DNA from: Plotosus lineatus
Lineage: Eukaryota > Chordata > Actinopteri > Siluriformes > Plotosidae
Assembly: GCA_024760905.1 (NCBI GenBank)
Contig: CM045735.1
Location: 5,850,661-5,914,660 of the forward strand
Direction of reading: 5' to 3'
Length of the DNA: 64,000 nt
A program made the position numbers and the translations under genes. Of this stretch, positions 11,985 to 24,060 are shown piece by piece. Within the stretch, counting starts at the first letter, position 1. The number at the start of each line of letters is the position of its first letter. The notes beneath the pieces were generated by a model that worked only from the letters and a program-made list of their open reading frames with translations, made no database searches and was not told the origin of the DNA.

Positions 11985-12315
11985 ACAATCAGGCAACTTG
12001 GTGGTGTAGTGGTTAGTCCAGATATCTTACAGGAAGAGGGTTCTGGGTTCAAGTCTCAGGCTCAGTGGTTTATGTGTGGTGTATGCATTGATGTTCTCGT
12101 GCTTACATGGGTTTCCTCTGGGTACTTCGGTTTCTTCCCACAGTTTGAAGATGGGCATGTTAGGATAATTGCACCTAGATATGAGTGGTTGAGTGTGTGT
12201 AGACCCTGGAATGGTCTTGATAACTGTTCTGACTGTACCTTGCGTTTACACAGTGCTGGCTGAGATAGGCTTCAGCCTCCCCTTGACACCGGCCTCATAG
12301 GTTTGGCAAATGAGT
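11985..12315 (+). mobile_element. SINE S1, near full length
   Basis: Head GGTGGTGTAGTGGTTAG with B box GGTTCAAGTCTC and a diverged body, ending near AATGAGTGAGTG. Abuts the 3' end of the minus-strand LINE fragment at 12316. Confidence 0.65.
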
Positions 12316-12708
12316 GAGTGTCTTCTTCTTTTCCTTTGGGTATCCACAGCAAATGATCTGCCTCCATCTCACCCTGTCCTCTGCATCTTCTTCTCTTATG
12401 CCAACGGCCTTCATGTCTTCCTTCCCCACATCCATAAATCTATTCTTTGGTTTTCCTCTGGGCCTTCTGCCTGGTAGTTCCAACCTCAGCATCCAAATAC
12501 CAATTGACTCACTATCCCTCCTCTGTACATGTCCAAACCATCTCAATCTAGCCTCTCTGACTTTGTCTCCAAAACATCGTACATGTGCTGTCCCTCTGAT
12601 GTACTCATTCCTGATCCTATCCATCCTCGTTACTCCCAAAGAGAACCTCAACATTTTCATCTCTGCTACATCCAGCTCTGCCTCCTGTCTTTTCCCCAGC
12701 GCCACTGT
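12316..12708 (-). mobile_element. LINE reverse-transcriptase C-terminal fragment and 3' UTR
   Basis: The minus-strand frame encodes a familiar fish non-LTR C-terminus: RLRWFGHVQRRDSES, LPGRRPRGKPKNRFMD and EDAEDRVRWRQIICCGYP. It ends in an AAGAAGAAGA-type tail. The clade is probably RTE-like (inference). It is interrupted at 12709 by a SINE and continues briefly after 13093. A degraded transposon remnant, not a host gene. Confidence 0.8.
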
Positions 12709-12726
12709 TTCTAAACCATACAGTGT

Positions 12727-13074
12727 CTGTCTTCCTTTCGGCTTTTTCCCTTTTACTCGGGAGTCGCCACAGAGAATCATCTGATTCGCACGTTTGATTT
12801 GGCAGAGGTTTTTACGTCGGATGCCCTTCCTATCACAACCCTTTTAGCAAGGGACAGAAACACGCTGACGACTTTGCAGCTACTCTTTACAAAAGTCAGC
12901 AATGGTTCTTTTACATGAACCTCTCACCATAGACAGTGAGAGACATGGCCCGCCTTTGATAACCCAGTTAGCCGCACTGGGGGGGACAGTGACAACCTTG
13001 TGGAGAGTGGGACTCAAACCCCCAACCTTTGGATCAGCGATCCAGCGCCCTATATCGCTAGACCACCACTGCCC
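12727..13074 (-). mobile_element. SINE S2 inserted into the LINE
   Basis: Minus-strand S2: head GGGCAGTGGTGGTCTAGCGA, B box GGTTTGAGTCCC, and tail CTGTGGCGACTCCCGAG then AGCCGAAAGGAAG. An 18-bp TSD, TTCTAAACCATACAGTGT, flanks it at 12709-12726 and 13075-13092. Confidence 0.88.
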
Positions 13075-13139
13075 TTCTAAACCATACAGTGTGAGTAGCA
13101 TTAAATCGCTTTTTGGTTTCTTTCTAAGGGAAAAGGAGA

Positions 13140-13879
13140 AGAACAAATCTAGGTTCATCCAATTTGTTGTTATTTTTGGTTTTATAATCCTGATAACATG
13201 CTTCGTGCGGATTTAGATAAATCTGCATGAATTTCAAGAAAAGTCTTGGAAAGTGAATTTTAGGCTGTGTGTTTTAAAATTCTAAGGAAAAACCCGACAC
13301 GTTCCACGATATCGAATCCTTACTTTTAATTAAAAAATTTTAAATTATACCAGGTTTAATTCAACATTCTGCACACAAACGACTGAACAAAACAACATCA
13401 ATGTCATTCCACTCCCAAAAACGAGGTGGCGACAAGCTTCCGCTTCTTTTTCTTCTAGTTTCAAGGCGGGTGGGAGCCCGTGTTAAAGGCGTATTACCGC
13501 CATCTACTGTATTAGGGTGTGTACCGGCGTCACCAATCCCCAGTAATATTATATTAAGAAGTAATAAATCAATAATTCAACTTTTTTTTCCAAGTTTTTA
13601 TTAAATAAACCAGTCTCTCTTTAATAATGAAATAAACTCAATGAACAATTCATCACATTTTTAGCAAAATTTCTTCTGTTTCCTTATTTCTCATTCCAGT
13701 TCCCCTCCTGCTATAGAAGACTTCTGGCAGTGTAAAATTAAAAGTTTCATTGACTCCTCTGCTTGACAATTCCCACAAATAATTTATAATTATTTATTAA
13801 ATAAATAGTGTTATGTATTCTAAGTGTGTGGCGAGCACCATCCGCCGACAGCACAATGAACATCAGTTGAACACCTGGA
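13140..13879. other. Intergenic before rbm22, nothing recognised
   Basis: AT-rich. The segment after it, up to 14710, includes an S1 fragment and the unique rbm22 upstream region (TGACGTAAT-like element at 14639). Confidence 0.5.
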
Positions 13880-14095
13880 CTCAGTGAGGGTCATTTCTGT
13901 ATGTTTTCCCCATGCCTGCGTGGGTTTCCTCCACTTTCGTCTCTAGGACATATGTGTTAGGCTGATTGGTTGAGCCAAATTTCCCCTGGGTCTGAGTGTG
14001 TGTGAAAGGTTCTGTGTATATGTTGACCCTGCAATGGACTGGTGAGCTGTTTCAGGTGTACCTTATGCTTAGCCTTGAAACAATGCCTTTTGCTT
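13880..14095 (+). mobile_element. SINE S1 fragment
   Basis: S1 central blocks (GCGTGGGTTTCCTCC, GTGAGCTGTTTCAGGTGTAC) without head or clear tail. Confidence 0.55.
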
Positions 14096-14710
14096 TGGTA
14101 AAGTAAAGAACTAGATTATCTTTAAGCTCATTTTAGACACCTGAAATGTACTTTTGGTTATTTCTAATTGAACAGAGAGAAAAATTTTCCTTTTTATTCA
14201 ATATGTTAATTAGGTATTTTTAAATGTGTTCACATTGTGAAGAAAAAAAAGTACATTGTATAATTAAAAAAACAACAACTGCATATTCCACTGATTTGCT
14301 GGCAGAGTTTTCAAAAACAACCAAAAAACTTTTACATTCATGCTTCAAGATGGTCAAAGAGGTGTCTCTTAAGGGAAAAAAGGATGGAAAAAGTGTAGAC
14401 ACTACACTACAGTGCCAAACATTGAACACCGAGATTATCAGCAGGGGAATATAAATGAAATAAACAGAGAAATAAATAAATCATTACAAGGAACAAATTC
14501 AGTCAAAGCTAAATTGAGTCATGTGAGGTATTGACTGTAAATATTTTTAGGATTCAAAGATCCTTGTTTTGATTCTAAACTATTGATACTGGTATAATAA
14601 TGATGAAAAAAATAATGGTCGAATGAGGAGAGCGGATGTGACGTAATCAGAATGCGTCACAGGACAACTCCGGTATCTATTCAAGGGCTGTGGATTTGTG
14701 GTAATCTAAA

Positions 14711-16136
14711 ATGGCCACTTCCTTAGGTTCGAACACGTATAACAGACAGAATTGGGAGGATTCGGTAAGTATAATAATAATAATAATTATTATTATTGTT
14801 TATAATTATAAAACTCGTGCGGTGCACTGTATAGCACTAAACTACATAGAAAATAGTTCATGTTTATCTTTCAGCTAGCAGGGAGTTGGCCTAATGTTCC
14901 ATCAAGCTAATGTGCTGCTAATGTAAGATAGCTGGTAAATTAACTGAATTACGAGAAACATTATTAACATTATTGAACATTATGTACGGTACATATAAAA
15001 GAATGCAAGTGGTTTGGTTTGTATCATTTGTGTTGTATTATATAATGTCGCTCTAAACGTTAGCTAAAGTTAGCTTCTTTAGCTAAGCTAACTAGCATTA
15101 GCCAGTATGCTAGCCAGCGAATTATAGTGTATAAAAACATATCGATATTTCATTCCTATTGTAAGCTGCTGATAATAACAGTTAATATAGTAAATTTGCG
15201 ACAAGAATAAAAAGTTGGATTCATGGCAATTCAAGTTCTGAAACAATTTTTACTTTATTTTAATTCTAAGGGAAGGCTTTTTTAAAGTTTACTCTGCGTT
15301 TGCAGAGATGGTGCATCAGGTTTATTTTGGGGAACAAAGTTAAATTATTTTTTTCTATAGAATGAAAGTAGTAGGCATTTCAGTAAATAATAAAAATAGA
15401 AAATGAAAAAATGACTCTTTAATTAGGAAGCTTTTCATTGCATGACCATAAATCTTTTAAAGCGAAGGAGATGTGGTCATTTTACTCTGTGTTCTGAGAA
15501 AAGTGCCAACCTGTGACCACCAATCCAGGACAAGATGTGACGACTGAAACAGAACTTTTATACTTTATCTTTGTAGTTCTCTATCGCAGCCACGATGCTC
15601 TTCTGCTGTTGCAGACCCAGATGAGTTGATGTTGGCCATTGGTTTATCTGAGTATGGACTTGGGAACCCCAGTGATGCGCACAGGTTTTATAAATGATCA
15701 AAAACAAGCTGTCCAAATAATGTGGGAACCGAACCGCCCGGTGCTCCCAGTGGCGTTTCAGCTACCCAACAGTGGAACGAATTGTGGAGGTTGTTTGTTT
15801 TTAAGACATTATACGTGATGATTATTTGCCGAAGGTGAGCTGGATACTGCTGGAGAGTTCCCGAGACAGACAGTTACCGATTCTACGAAGTTGAGGTGGA
15901 TGGTTATTCTCTCACTCATTTGACAAACTTTTTCTTTTTTTCTCCAAACAGGATTTCCCGATCCTGTGTCAGACATGTCTGGGAGAGAATCCATACATCC
16001 GAATGGTGAGCGTCAAGATTGTAGTACTCTCTACACAAAGCATTTGAGTCAGCAGATTCTTTTTCATTCTCTTTCTTATAGCTGATGATGAAAATTTATT
16101 TCATACCACAATTTGGGGGTCATATACGACTCCGGG

Positions 16137-16183
<47 letters not shown>

Positions 16184-16203
16184 GGCACCTGGATATATAT
16201 GTA

Positions 16204-16266
<63 letters not shown>

Positions 16267-19200
16267 AGGTGCCATTTTTCAAATTTTAATCGTGAAAAAA
16301 GTTTCCTCCCAAGAATTTGTCAATCTATTTGTCTTGCATTTGTTGATAGAATTTTGTAAGGCTCGGCCAATGAGCCCAGGAAGATCTCTGAGATTTTTGC
16401 GATTATATCTTCAGGTGGTGTTGATGGTGTTGATGGTTCTTCATTCTGACAGTTACATGTTTCAGATAGTTCAGCCATATCATTATTATTTCTATTACCA
16501 GATCTAAATTATCCTCCCACATCGTAATACATATTTTATGCAAAGTAAATTTACTTTTTATGATTTGTTTTCATTTTTGATTCAAAGAAAAAAAATGCAA
16601 AGAAATAAAAGGTAACATGCGCATTACAAGATGTAACAGACGATGGTTGTGTAAATAAATGTAGTATTGTTCTATCATTGTGGTTTTTGCTTTTTTTGTA
16701 AAAATATATCAAATTCCAGACCTTATTACATAAGATGATGGACAAATATATTAGAGAGAGAAATAAATATGAAGAACCCGAAAACAATCATTTATATAGA
16801 AATATTCCTATATAAAGTCAATGGGGTCACAAATAACCGCACTTGGTCATATTAGTCGCCGAAATAGCTCGGTCGCTTCAGGGTTAAAGTAGCTTTAAAC
16901 GAACATATCATCACTATCTTAGTTTCTCGCCATTCAGTATCTATATAGAGTGCAGGGGTGTCAAACTTGTGCCACAGAGGGCCGTGTAGCTGCAGGTTTT
17001 TATTTCAACAAAGCTGCAGCACACCTGATTTTGCTCATTCAAATGACTGGTTTGAGTCTTCAGGCAGTTGATTGGTCAATCTGTGTGCTCTGTACAGACA
17101 CTGACCAATCATCTGCCTGAAGACTTGGATCAGTTGTTTAAATGAGCGAGTCAGGGGTGCTGCTGTTTGGTTGAAACAAAAACCCGCAGCCACATGTACC
17201 TTTATGGCATGAGTTTGATACCCCAGATCTAGAGTGAGAAATGGGTTTGAAATCGTAACTAAGTAGGAGGACCGATGGGCGGAGATTTCCACATACAGGC
17301 CAAACACAGGAAGTTAATTAGCAAATCCCTTTGTTCGGATGAAGGCACCTGAAGTGAATTGAATAAGGGGCCCATTTCAGTGCCACGAGCCTCGTTTAAC
17401 ACGTCACACGTAGCTTACTGGATTTTTTCACCTATCTCTGGATGTTACGATTATAGCGTACAGTGCAGCTAGCGAACTGCTAATTTTCAGCGTGACGCAT
17501 ACCAGGCTGTATGTAATTTATTATCTGTGTCAACTAAGCAGATTGTATGTATTTTTTTTTTTTTTTTGGGTGTGTAATGGCTTTCTGATTCGTGTTCTTA
17601 TTTATTTTTTATTTATTTATTTATTTTTTGTGTCCTCAAGTCCTCCAAGTCTCTCTGAGTGCTCATCTAGTGTGAAGGGCAGGATTGAAAGATCGCATTG
17701 ATATTGTTGTGCGGTGTGATATTCTATATTTTTATGTACTAGTATATGACACAGCGAGTGGGGCTGATGGCGTAATGGTTATGGTGCTGGGCTCATGATG
17801 AGATGGTTGTGGATTTGAATCCCAGTTAGATGCCCACTGTGCTAAGACCCCTGGGCAAGGTCTTAACCACAAGTGTGCCTCTGTTCACTCAGCAGTATAA
17901 ATGGGTACCAGTGAAATATACTGGGAAGGTAACCTGCGATGGATTAGTGTTCCAAGCAGGAGGAGCTGAACTCCTGGTAGCTTCACGCTACGGAAACCGG
18001 GGATAAACACAGGCCTGATGAGCCACTAGGCTCGGGTGTAAAAACCCAAAGGACTTTACCTTTTATATGACACAGTGGCGTAGCTGTCCACCTCATCACA
18101 ATGTTTTCCACAGTAAAGAAAACACTGGGAGCCACAAATCCATTTTTGACATTTAAAATAATTTTTTCCTCTTTTTCCGTCATGTTAATATAAAAAATAA
18201 TGTGTGGCATTGATTTAAACGACTGTAGAGACAATTAAATTACAATTCTGCTTGCAACAAAAACATTTAGATTAAAAAAAGACGAGTAAAAATTTACTTT
18301 CAATGAAAATTCCCAATGTCTATTTGAGGCCTGAGGCAGTGGTGGCCTGGTGGTAAAGGTGCTGGATCACTGACTGGGGGTTCAAGCCCCACTCTCCACG
18401 GATTGTCACTGTCTCTCCCCCCCCCAGTGCAGCTAACTGGGTTATCAAAGGCTGGCCATGTCTCTCACTGTTTATGGTGCGAGGCTGGAAAAGAACCTTT
18501 GCTGATTTTCAACAAGAGGAGCTGCATAGCCATCAGCATCTTCCTGCCCTGCGATGGCCTGGCAAGCTGTCCAGGGTGTACTCTGCTCTCGCCCGGAGAT
18601 GGCTGGGATAGGCGCCAGCCTCCCTGCGATCCTTATTGGAATTAAGAGGTTCAGAAAATGAATGAATGTGTTTGAGTAATAAAGTAAAGTAATAAAGAAA
18701 TAATTGAGTAATAAAGAAAAAGAATACAGTATCTATCCCACGAAGCGAGGGACGGGGTGCAGCCAGATGTGTTAACGGGTTGGGTAGACTATGCATCACG
18801 CCCTTCGTGGGATTTTCTTTTTTTTTTATTCATTATATTAATGTTGTTTTGTCATAGTTTTAATTTGCAAAAACGACAGCAACACAGAAAAGTATATGAA
18901 GACTTATTTTAAGAAGGAGCCTGCTCAACATTCTTTTAAATAATATTAATGCTTTATACTGCACTGACCAACCCATTCTCAGAGTGAGACTGAACCACAC
19001 CCAGTCTTTTATTTTGTCACTGGGAGGAGAGTTATTTAATTCGGAGATTGCTGTGCAACCAAATCTCATCCACCGGCTTACTTCAGCTGTGATTTCCGTT
19101 TCTGGATTACAAACCTCGGCGGCGGAAAAAATCTCTCGCTCGCTGCATTACTAATGGTGGCGAGGAGACTGCTTGTGAGCATAAGGGTTTGGAATACTGT

Positions 19201-19292
19201 GGCTCTGTCCACCAACGCAGTAGATCCAAAACACTGAGACTCTCAATGTAGCTGATTAATATAACGATAGCCATGTCCACATGAACACGCAA

Positions 19293-19341
<49 letters not shown>

Positions 19342-20651
19342 GTGTTTTGCCGAATGTGGGCTCCGCCCACACACAGCGCGCAGCTGACGGAGCATTTGGA
19401 TTTAAATGTTTAAATGGACGGGATGTTGTATTTAAAGCGGAAGTACAGTACCTGTTTGAAAGATCAGTGGTCCTGATTCAATGTTAACTTGTGTCCTTGC
19501 GAGATCGGAGGTCTTGTCCCACGGAGCACTCTGTTTTCATGCCTCCTTCTGCTTCAATATCGTTCCGAAATAATCGCTTCCGTCACTGTATTTCCACTTT
19601 TCTATATTTTCCGGTCCATGATGGAGAATGAAATATAACACTGCAATGATCAATCTCAAAGTAAGCTCACAAGCCAACACTCCTGTTCAACTCTCCTTCA
19701 CGCGTGTGACAAACAGGAAGTATGGGTACAGTTCAGCTGCCTTCTGGTCAATGGCAGACCAGCGGGGTGGGATGTTGGGAGACGGCCAATGAGAGAGCAA
19801 CTCGCGCATTGTTTGAATTTGTGAATGGCGCGTTTGGCGCTTTTTCGTAAAAAGTGGATGAAAATTTAGGAAAGTATTTTTCGTAACCTGGATTCGTATT
19901 CGGAAGCTTTCTTAAGTAGAGCGCCGGCTGTATTATTATAGTAATTATTGTAATATTATTATTGTAATATTATTATAGTAGTAATTATAATGTTATCATT
20001 GTAATGTTATTATAGTAATTATTGTAATATTATCATTGTAATTATCGTAATATTATTATAGTAATAAATGTGTAACAACGGTATGAATCTGATTCTTGGT
20101 TGTGTTTTGTCCAGACCAAAGAGAAGTATGGCAAAGAGTGCAAGGTAGGATGACGGTCGGCTTTTGGTCGCCTCGTTTTTAATTTATTTCATGTGAAATT
20201 CACTCCAGCCGCTGTGGCTCGGTACTGATTCTAATCACGGTTCTATCCCAGATCTGTGCCCGTCCCTTCACCGTGTTCCGCTGGTGTCCTGGAGTCAGGA
20301 TGCGCTTTAAGAAGACAGAGGTGTGTCAGACCTGCAGTAAGATGAAGAACGTTTGTCAGACCTGCCTGCTGGATCTGGAGTACGGTACTGAAAGTTTCTG
20401 TTAGAACTATTCACGGTTCCACGCACATTCACGCCACCTTAATCACCCCCCCCCCTTTTTTTTTAAATTCATGGTAGGTTTACCAATTCAGGTCCGAGAC
20501 ACAGGACTCTCCATTAAAGATGACATGCCAAGATCAGACGTGAACAAAGAGTATTACACGCAGAACATGGAGATCGAGGTGAGCGTGTAGATCATTGATG
20601 ATGATGATGAAGCAGTGAGAATATGATTGATGTTTCAGAGAATCATTTCCT

Positions 20652-20694
<43 letters not shown>

Positions 20695-23436
20695 TGATCC
20701 TAGCTTGCGAACTCTGATGGCACGCGGCCAGTCGGCGCGCTTGGTAAAGCCCCCAGCACCACTGACATGCTGTTAAAGCTGGCTCGCACCACGCCTTACT
20801 ACAAGCGGAACAGACCCCATATCTGCTCCTTCTGGGTGAAAGGAGAATGCCGTCGAGGAGAGGAGTGTCCTTACAGGTGACCCACCACTAGCTCCTTCTA
20901 TTACACTTGTATTGAGGACACCTCCTCACTGCCATGCTGAATGTTGGGAGGAACTCTGTACTCATAGTGTTCCAACACCATACTGTAGGCACGAGAAACC
21001 CACGGATCCGGATGACCCCCTGGCCGATCAGAACATCAAGGACCGCTACTACGGCGTTAATGACCCGGTGGCTAATAAGCTGTTGAAGCGAGCCTCGACC
21101 ATGCCCAGGTTAGACCCACCGGAGGACAAGTCAATCACCACGCTGTACATCGGCGGCCTCGCAGATACCATTACGGATTCTGAGCTGAGGTACGTAGTAG
21201 CATGCTCTTAATTTTCAGTAATGCAGGTGCAACGGTCCTGACTGCTGTGGGAATCAGCTGAACCTCAGCTAAAAGTTGTCCCCCCCTCCAATCCCCAAAG
21301 GAACCATTTCTACCAGTTTGGAGAAATCCGTACCATCACTGTGGTGCAGCGGCAACAGTGTGCCTTCATCCAGTTTGCCACGCGCCAGGCTGCTGAGATG
21401 GCGGCGGAGAAATCCTTCAACAAGCTGATCATTCACGGCCATCGTCTCAATGTCAAGTGGGGAAGGTGAGTCACTGAGCATGCTCAGAGTGGTCTCGCAG
21501 ATGATCTGGATATTTTACTGTAAATTTTTGTTTATAACATCTGTTATTTTATCTGTTGTACTAAATTCCAGGTCGCAGGCAGCACGAGGAAAAGATGGCG
21601 AGAAGGAAGGCGTGACTGAGAGTGGAATCAGACTGGAGCCTGTGCCCGGCCTCCCTGGAGGTATGTTGTGAATATGATTTATAAAATATTATAATATGAA
21701 TGGAAGGTTTATGAGCTTGGGTCGTTTCTGTGTGGAGTTTGAATGTTCTCCCAGCGCTCGCCTGGGTTTCCTCCTGGTGCTCTGGTTTTCTCCCACAATC
21801 CAAAAACATGCACGATAAGTAGTCTGATTGACTGATTGACCCCAAGGTGTTAGTGCGAATGGTTGTCATTGTTTGCCTTGCAATGGCCTGGTGAACTGTC
21901 CGGGGTGTACCCTGCCCTCACCCAGGGTTGGCTGAGCTAGGCGAGAGCCTCCACGTGACCCTAATTAGGATTAAGGAGCTTATATCCTGTAATGCATTCT
22001 ATGCTTTGGGAAGGGATGTGTCATTACCTCAAACATACAGGTTACGATCCGGATCAAATTGTGGACTGAGGAATTTTTTACAGGATTCTTTCACATTGTA
22101 TGGAAGGATGATTTTGCATCTGCGACAGTTTCAGCTGCAGCACGTTTGGCCTGCCAGTACCTGTCTGCTGCCTCAGGAGTCCCACAGGCCAATAAGACCC
22201 GATAAGCCTCCTTTTTCAGTTGGACGGCCCCATCATCACAGGTGTCCACCACCGGGTTCGGGGTTACCGCCAAAACAAGCACTGACGATCTTCCGGCCAC
22301 AGCTATGGGCTGATCCTTTCTGTGTGGGCAGGTCCGATACCTTGAAGCGCGTCCCAAATTTTGGCAATCATCTGCTCTGCGGGTTGAAGTTTTTCCATGT
22401 CCGTCCATTTGTGTTTTGCTTGCCAGCTGTGCTTGGCTTTGTGGAAATGAGTCGATCAAAACGAGGGAAATTTATCTCTTTACTCAAACAACACGCGCAG
22501 TCTGTGGCTGTTGTTATAATCCAATAAAATTGGAGTTTGAAGCTATCGGACCCGCCCACACAGTGGAGTACAGAAAGGATTGGCTCTCCGCTGCATGTCA
22601 CAGTGATGTGGTATCGAAAATAGATGTATAGATTCAGAAGATGCACATATCTGCATTATCCGGTGATAAGTGTCTCTTGTTCAAAATGTCGCGTGCTGTT
22701 GAGAACACGCGCTCTGACGGCACACTGGAACGTACCATTTACCATACACGTACCATTTACCACACAGAGAGGCGGGACGTACCATTTACCACACAGAGAG
22801 GCGGGACGTACCATTTACCATACAGGGAGGCGGGACGTACCATTTACCATACAGGGAGGCGGGACGTACCATTTACCACACAGAGAGGCGGGACGTACCA
22901 TTTACTCAGGGTGTCATTGAAATGGCATTTACTACAGACGCCGCGTGTGTCTGTGTGCGCACCACTTTAAAATTTTGTTATGAAGGCACGTTTGTGATGA
23001 TATTCTTGAATACTGTGTTGTGTTATATTCACTTATTTTCAACAGTACTGCCTCCGCCGCCCGTCTCCAATGACGACATCTCGGCCAACTATTTCAACTT
23101 GGCGCCTAACACCGGTCCTGCAGTCATGAATTTAGGAATCCCTCCGCCCCCTGGCGTCGTCATGCCTCCGCCTCCAGGTATGTCTTCCTCCTTCTTTGTA
23201 ATTTCCTGTAATTATAAAATGCGATTGTATTTATTTGTTTATTTTACAATGCATATGCGTTCATTTTCTCACTGTTGTGCCCTGCAGGTTTTGGTCCAGC
23301 TATGTACCCTTCCATGGACCCTATGGCCCCTCCTATGCCACCTCCAATGGTCATTAGGCCTCCCGGACAGGTGCATTATCCTTCCCAGGATCCTCTACGT
23401 ATGGGAGCTCACGCCAGTCGTCACGGAGGCTCCTAG
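14711..23436 (+). CDS. rbm22: Pre-mRNA-splicing factor RBM22, complete, 11 coding exons
   Basis: Coding exons: 14711-14764, 15952-16005, 20115-20144, 20252-20384, 20478-20578, 20704-20876, 20989-21189, 21301-21465, 21572-21660, 23046-23177, 23288-23436. They total 1281 nt, giving 426 aa plus TAG; human RBM22 is about 420 aa. All junctions are GT-AG and in phase. The N-terminus reads [18 protein letters not shown], followed by a Cys-rich zinc-binding region (CQTC near residue 24, [14 protein letters not shown] in exon 4). A CCCH zinc finger (C-x7-C-x5-C-x3-H, about residues 165-183) and an RRM (about 232-304; RNP2 LYIGGL, RNP1 QQCAFIQF) follow. The C-terminal tail is rich in Pro and Gly. Known role: RBM22 (yeast Cwc2/Ecm2 relatives) joins the activated spliceosome and contacts U6 snRNA and the intron near the catalytic centre. 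Intron 2 (about 4.1 kb) and intron 9 (about 1.4 kb) are filled with repeats. Identity is very certain; exon ends are read by eye. Confidence 0.96.
16139..16279. repeat. (TA)n arrays framed by a perfect inverted repeat
   Basis: (TA)n at 16139-16177, then AAAAATGGCACCTGGA (16178-16193), another (TA)n-rich block, and the inverse TCCAGGTGCCATTTTT (16264-16279). The whole 16178-16279 unit is self-complementary. Confidence 0.9.
16953..17228. mobile_element. hAT-like MITE in rbm22 intron 2
   Basis: Ends CAGGGGTGTCAAACTTG and GAGTTTGATACCCCAG. Long internal inverted symmetry. Flanked by ATAGAGTG and CTAGAGTG, an 8-bp duplication with one mismatch, as expected for hAT. Confidence 0.68.
17755..18063 (+). 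mobile_element. tRNA-headed SINE, family S3, full-length with TSD
   Basis: Head GGGGCTGATGGCGTAATGG with B box GATTTGAATCCC, body, and a 3' end AAAACCCAAAGGACTTTACC. Flanked by the 12-bp direct repeat TATATGACACAG (17743-17754 and 18064-18075), so it is an intact retroposition event in rbm22 intron 2. Confidence 0.8.
18332..18668 (+). mobile_element. Chimeric SINE (S2 head, S1 tail)
   Basis: S2 head (GGCAGTGGTGGCCTGGTGGT) and body, then from CCCTGCGATGGCCTGGCAAG onward the S1 3' half, ending in AGAAAATGAATGAATG. Lies in rbm22 intron 2. Confidence 0.8.
19301..19338 (+). repeat. (CT)n microsatellite
   Basis: About 19 CT units in rbm22 intron 2. Confidence 0.95.
19715..19937 (-). mobile_element. 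Tigger/pogo-like element, terminal fragment
   Basis: On the minus strand: TACAGCCGGCGCTCTACTTA, CAGGTTACGAAAAATAC and CATCCCACCCCGCTGG; aligns to the 5' part of the 3094 element. Lies in rbm22 intron 2. Confidence 0.6.
19931..20070 (+). repeat. AT-rich imperfect tandem repeat
   Basis: Units built from ATTATTATAGTAATTATTGTA and TTATCATTGTAAT, just before rbm22 exon 3. Confidence 0.75.
21716..21985 (+). mobile_element. SINE S1 in rbm22 intron 9
   Basis: TTTCTGTGTGGAGTTTGAATG through GTCCGGGGTGTACCCTGCCC to AATTAGGATTAAGGAG; tRNA head missing. Confidence 0.7.
22040..22470 (-). mobile_element. LINE ORF2 fragment in rbm22 intron 9
   Basis: The minus-strand frame contains [20 protein letters not shown] and [19 protein letters not shown], the linker between endonuclease and RT in fish LINEs. 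Antisense to rbm22; truncated on both sides. Confidence 0.65.
22731..22907 (+). repeat. Minisatellite, 29-bp unit, about 5-6 copies
   Basis: Unit CGTACCATTTACCACACAGA plus GAGGCGGGA. Two variants alternate: ...CCACACAGAGAGG and ...CCATACAGGGAGG. Direct repeats without spacers, in rbm22 intron 9. Confidence 0.92.
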
Positions 23437-23488
23437 ACTGGAAGGACGTTACCGTGCCGTACAGATGTTTATTGGAGTGAAGATGACT

Positions 23489-23520
<32 letters not shown>

Positions 23521-23885
23521 CTTTTTTTGCTGCCCGTGTTACTGGGATGTTTTCATATCAGTAACCTTTTAGAACTCCTGCTGTCCTAGAATTTAATATC
23601 TCAACTAATTATAGCCAGATTTAAGTGATAGGATGTACCTCATTTGTAATGCTTTTATATTTTTGGAATTTGAGGTTTCAGATTCAAAGAGGAATGTGGG
23701 TGTTTTTTTGTTTTTGTTTTTTTTTAAGAAATGTGCATCTCTCTCTTTACAGTTTTGTGTAAACAAACAAACATGCAAAAACTTGCAGTGACCAAGAAAT
23801 ACCACAAGAGGTCATTGTAGTTCGCTCTTGTCCCTGTTTCCAATCACGCCAGTGATCAGTGCTATTCCCAAGACTGAATTTGTCG

Positions 23886-23891
23886 AATAAA
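23886..23891 (+). terminator. rbm22: rbm22 poly(A) signal AATAAA
   Basis: A canonical AATAAA lies 450 nt after the rbm22 stop codon. It is followed 20-60 nt downstream by T- and GT-rich sequence. It is the first canonical signal on this strand after the stop. Confidence 0.65.
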
Positions 23892-23950
23892 ACACAAGAT
23901 GTTACAAATGGACCTTGTTTAGAATGTTTATCTTGTTCCATTTTACCATA

Positions 23951-23968
23951 TTTATTTATTTATTTATT
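23951..23968 (-). terminator. myoz3: Likely myoz3 poly(A) signals (tandem AATAAA on minus strand)
   Basis: TTTATTTATT repeats on the plus strand read as overlapping AATAAA signals on the minus strand, about 195 nt after the myoz3 stop codon. They sit only about 60 nt from the rbm22 AATAAA on the other strand, so the two transcripts would end almost face to face. Confidence 0.45.
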
Positions 23969-24059
23969 TACTACTAATGTCTAAATCTTTAGTGAGTTAC
24001 TGTACAGTCCTTACCCAGATGTACCCAGTGTCTCCTGGTTCAGTGCAGTTTATATGATG

Positions 24060-24060
<1 letters not shown>

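Noticed and set aside
12316..12780. 161-codon minus-strand frame as a host gene
   Set aside because: It is a LINE reverse-transcriptase C-terminus continued into a SINE.
16085..16507. 140-codon open frame of Tyr/Ile repeats (also 44685-44944 and 60047-60313)
   Set aside because: Translation of (TA)n and related microsatellites.
22731..22907. CRISPR-like regular repeats
   Set aside because: Units are directly abutting with no unique spacers, in a vertebrate intron: a minisatellite.
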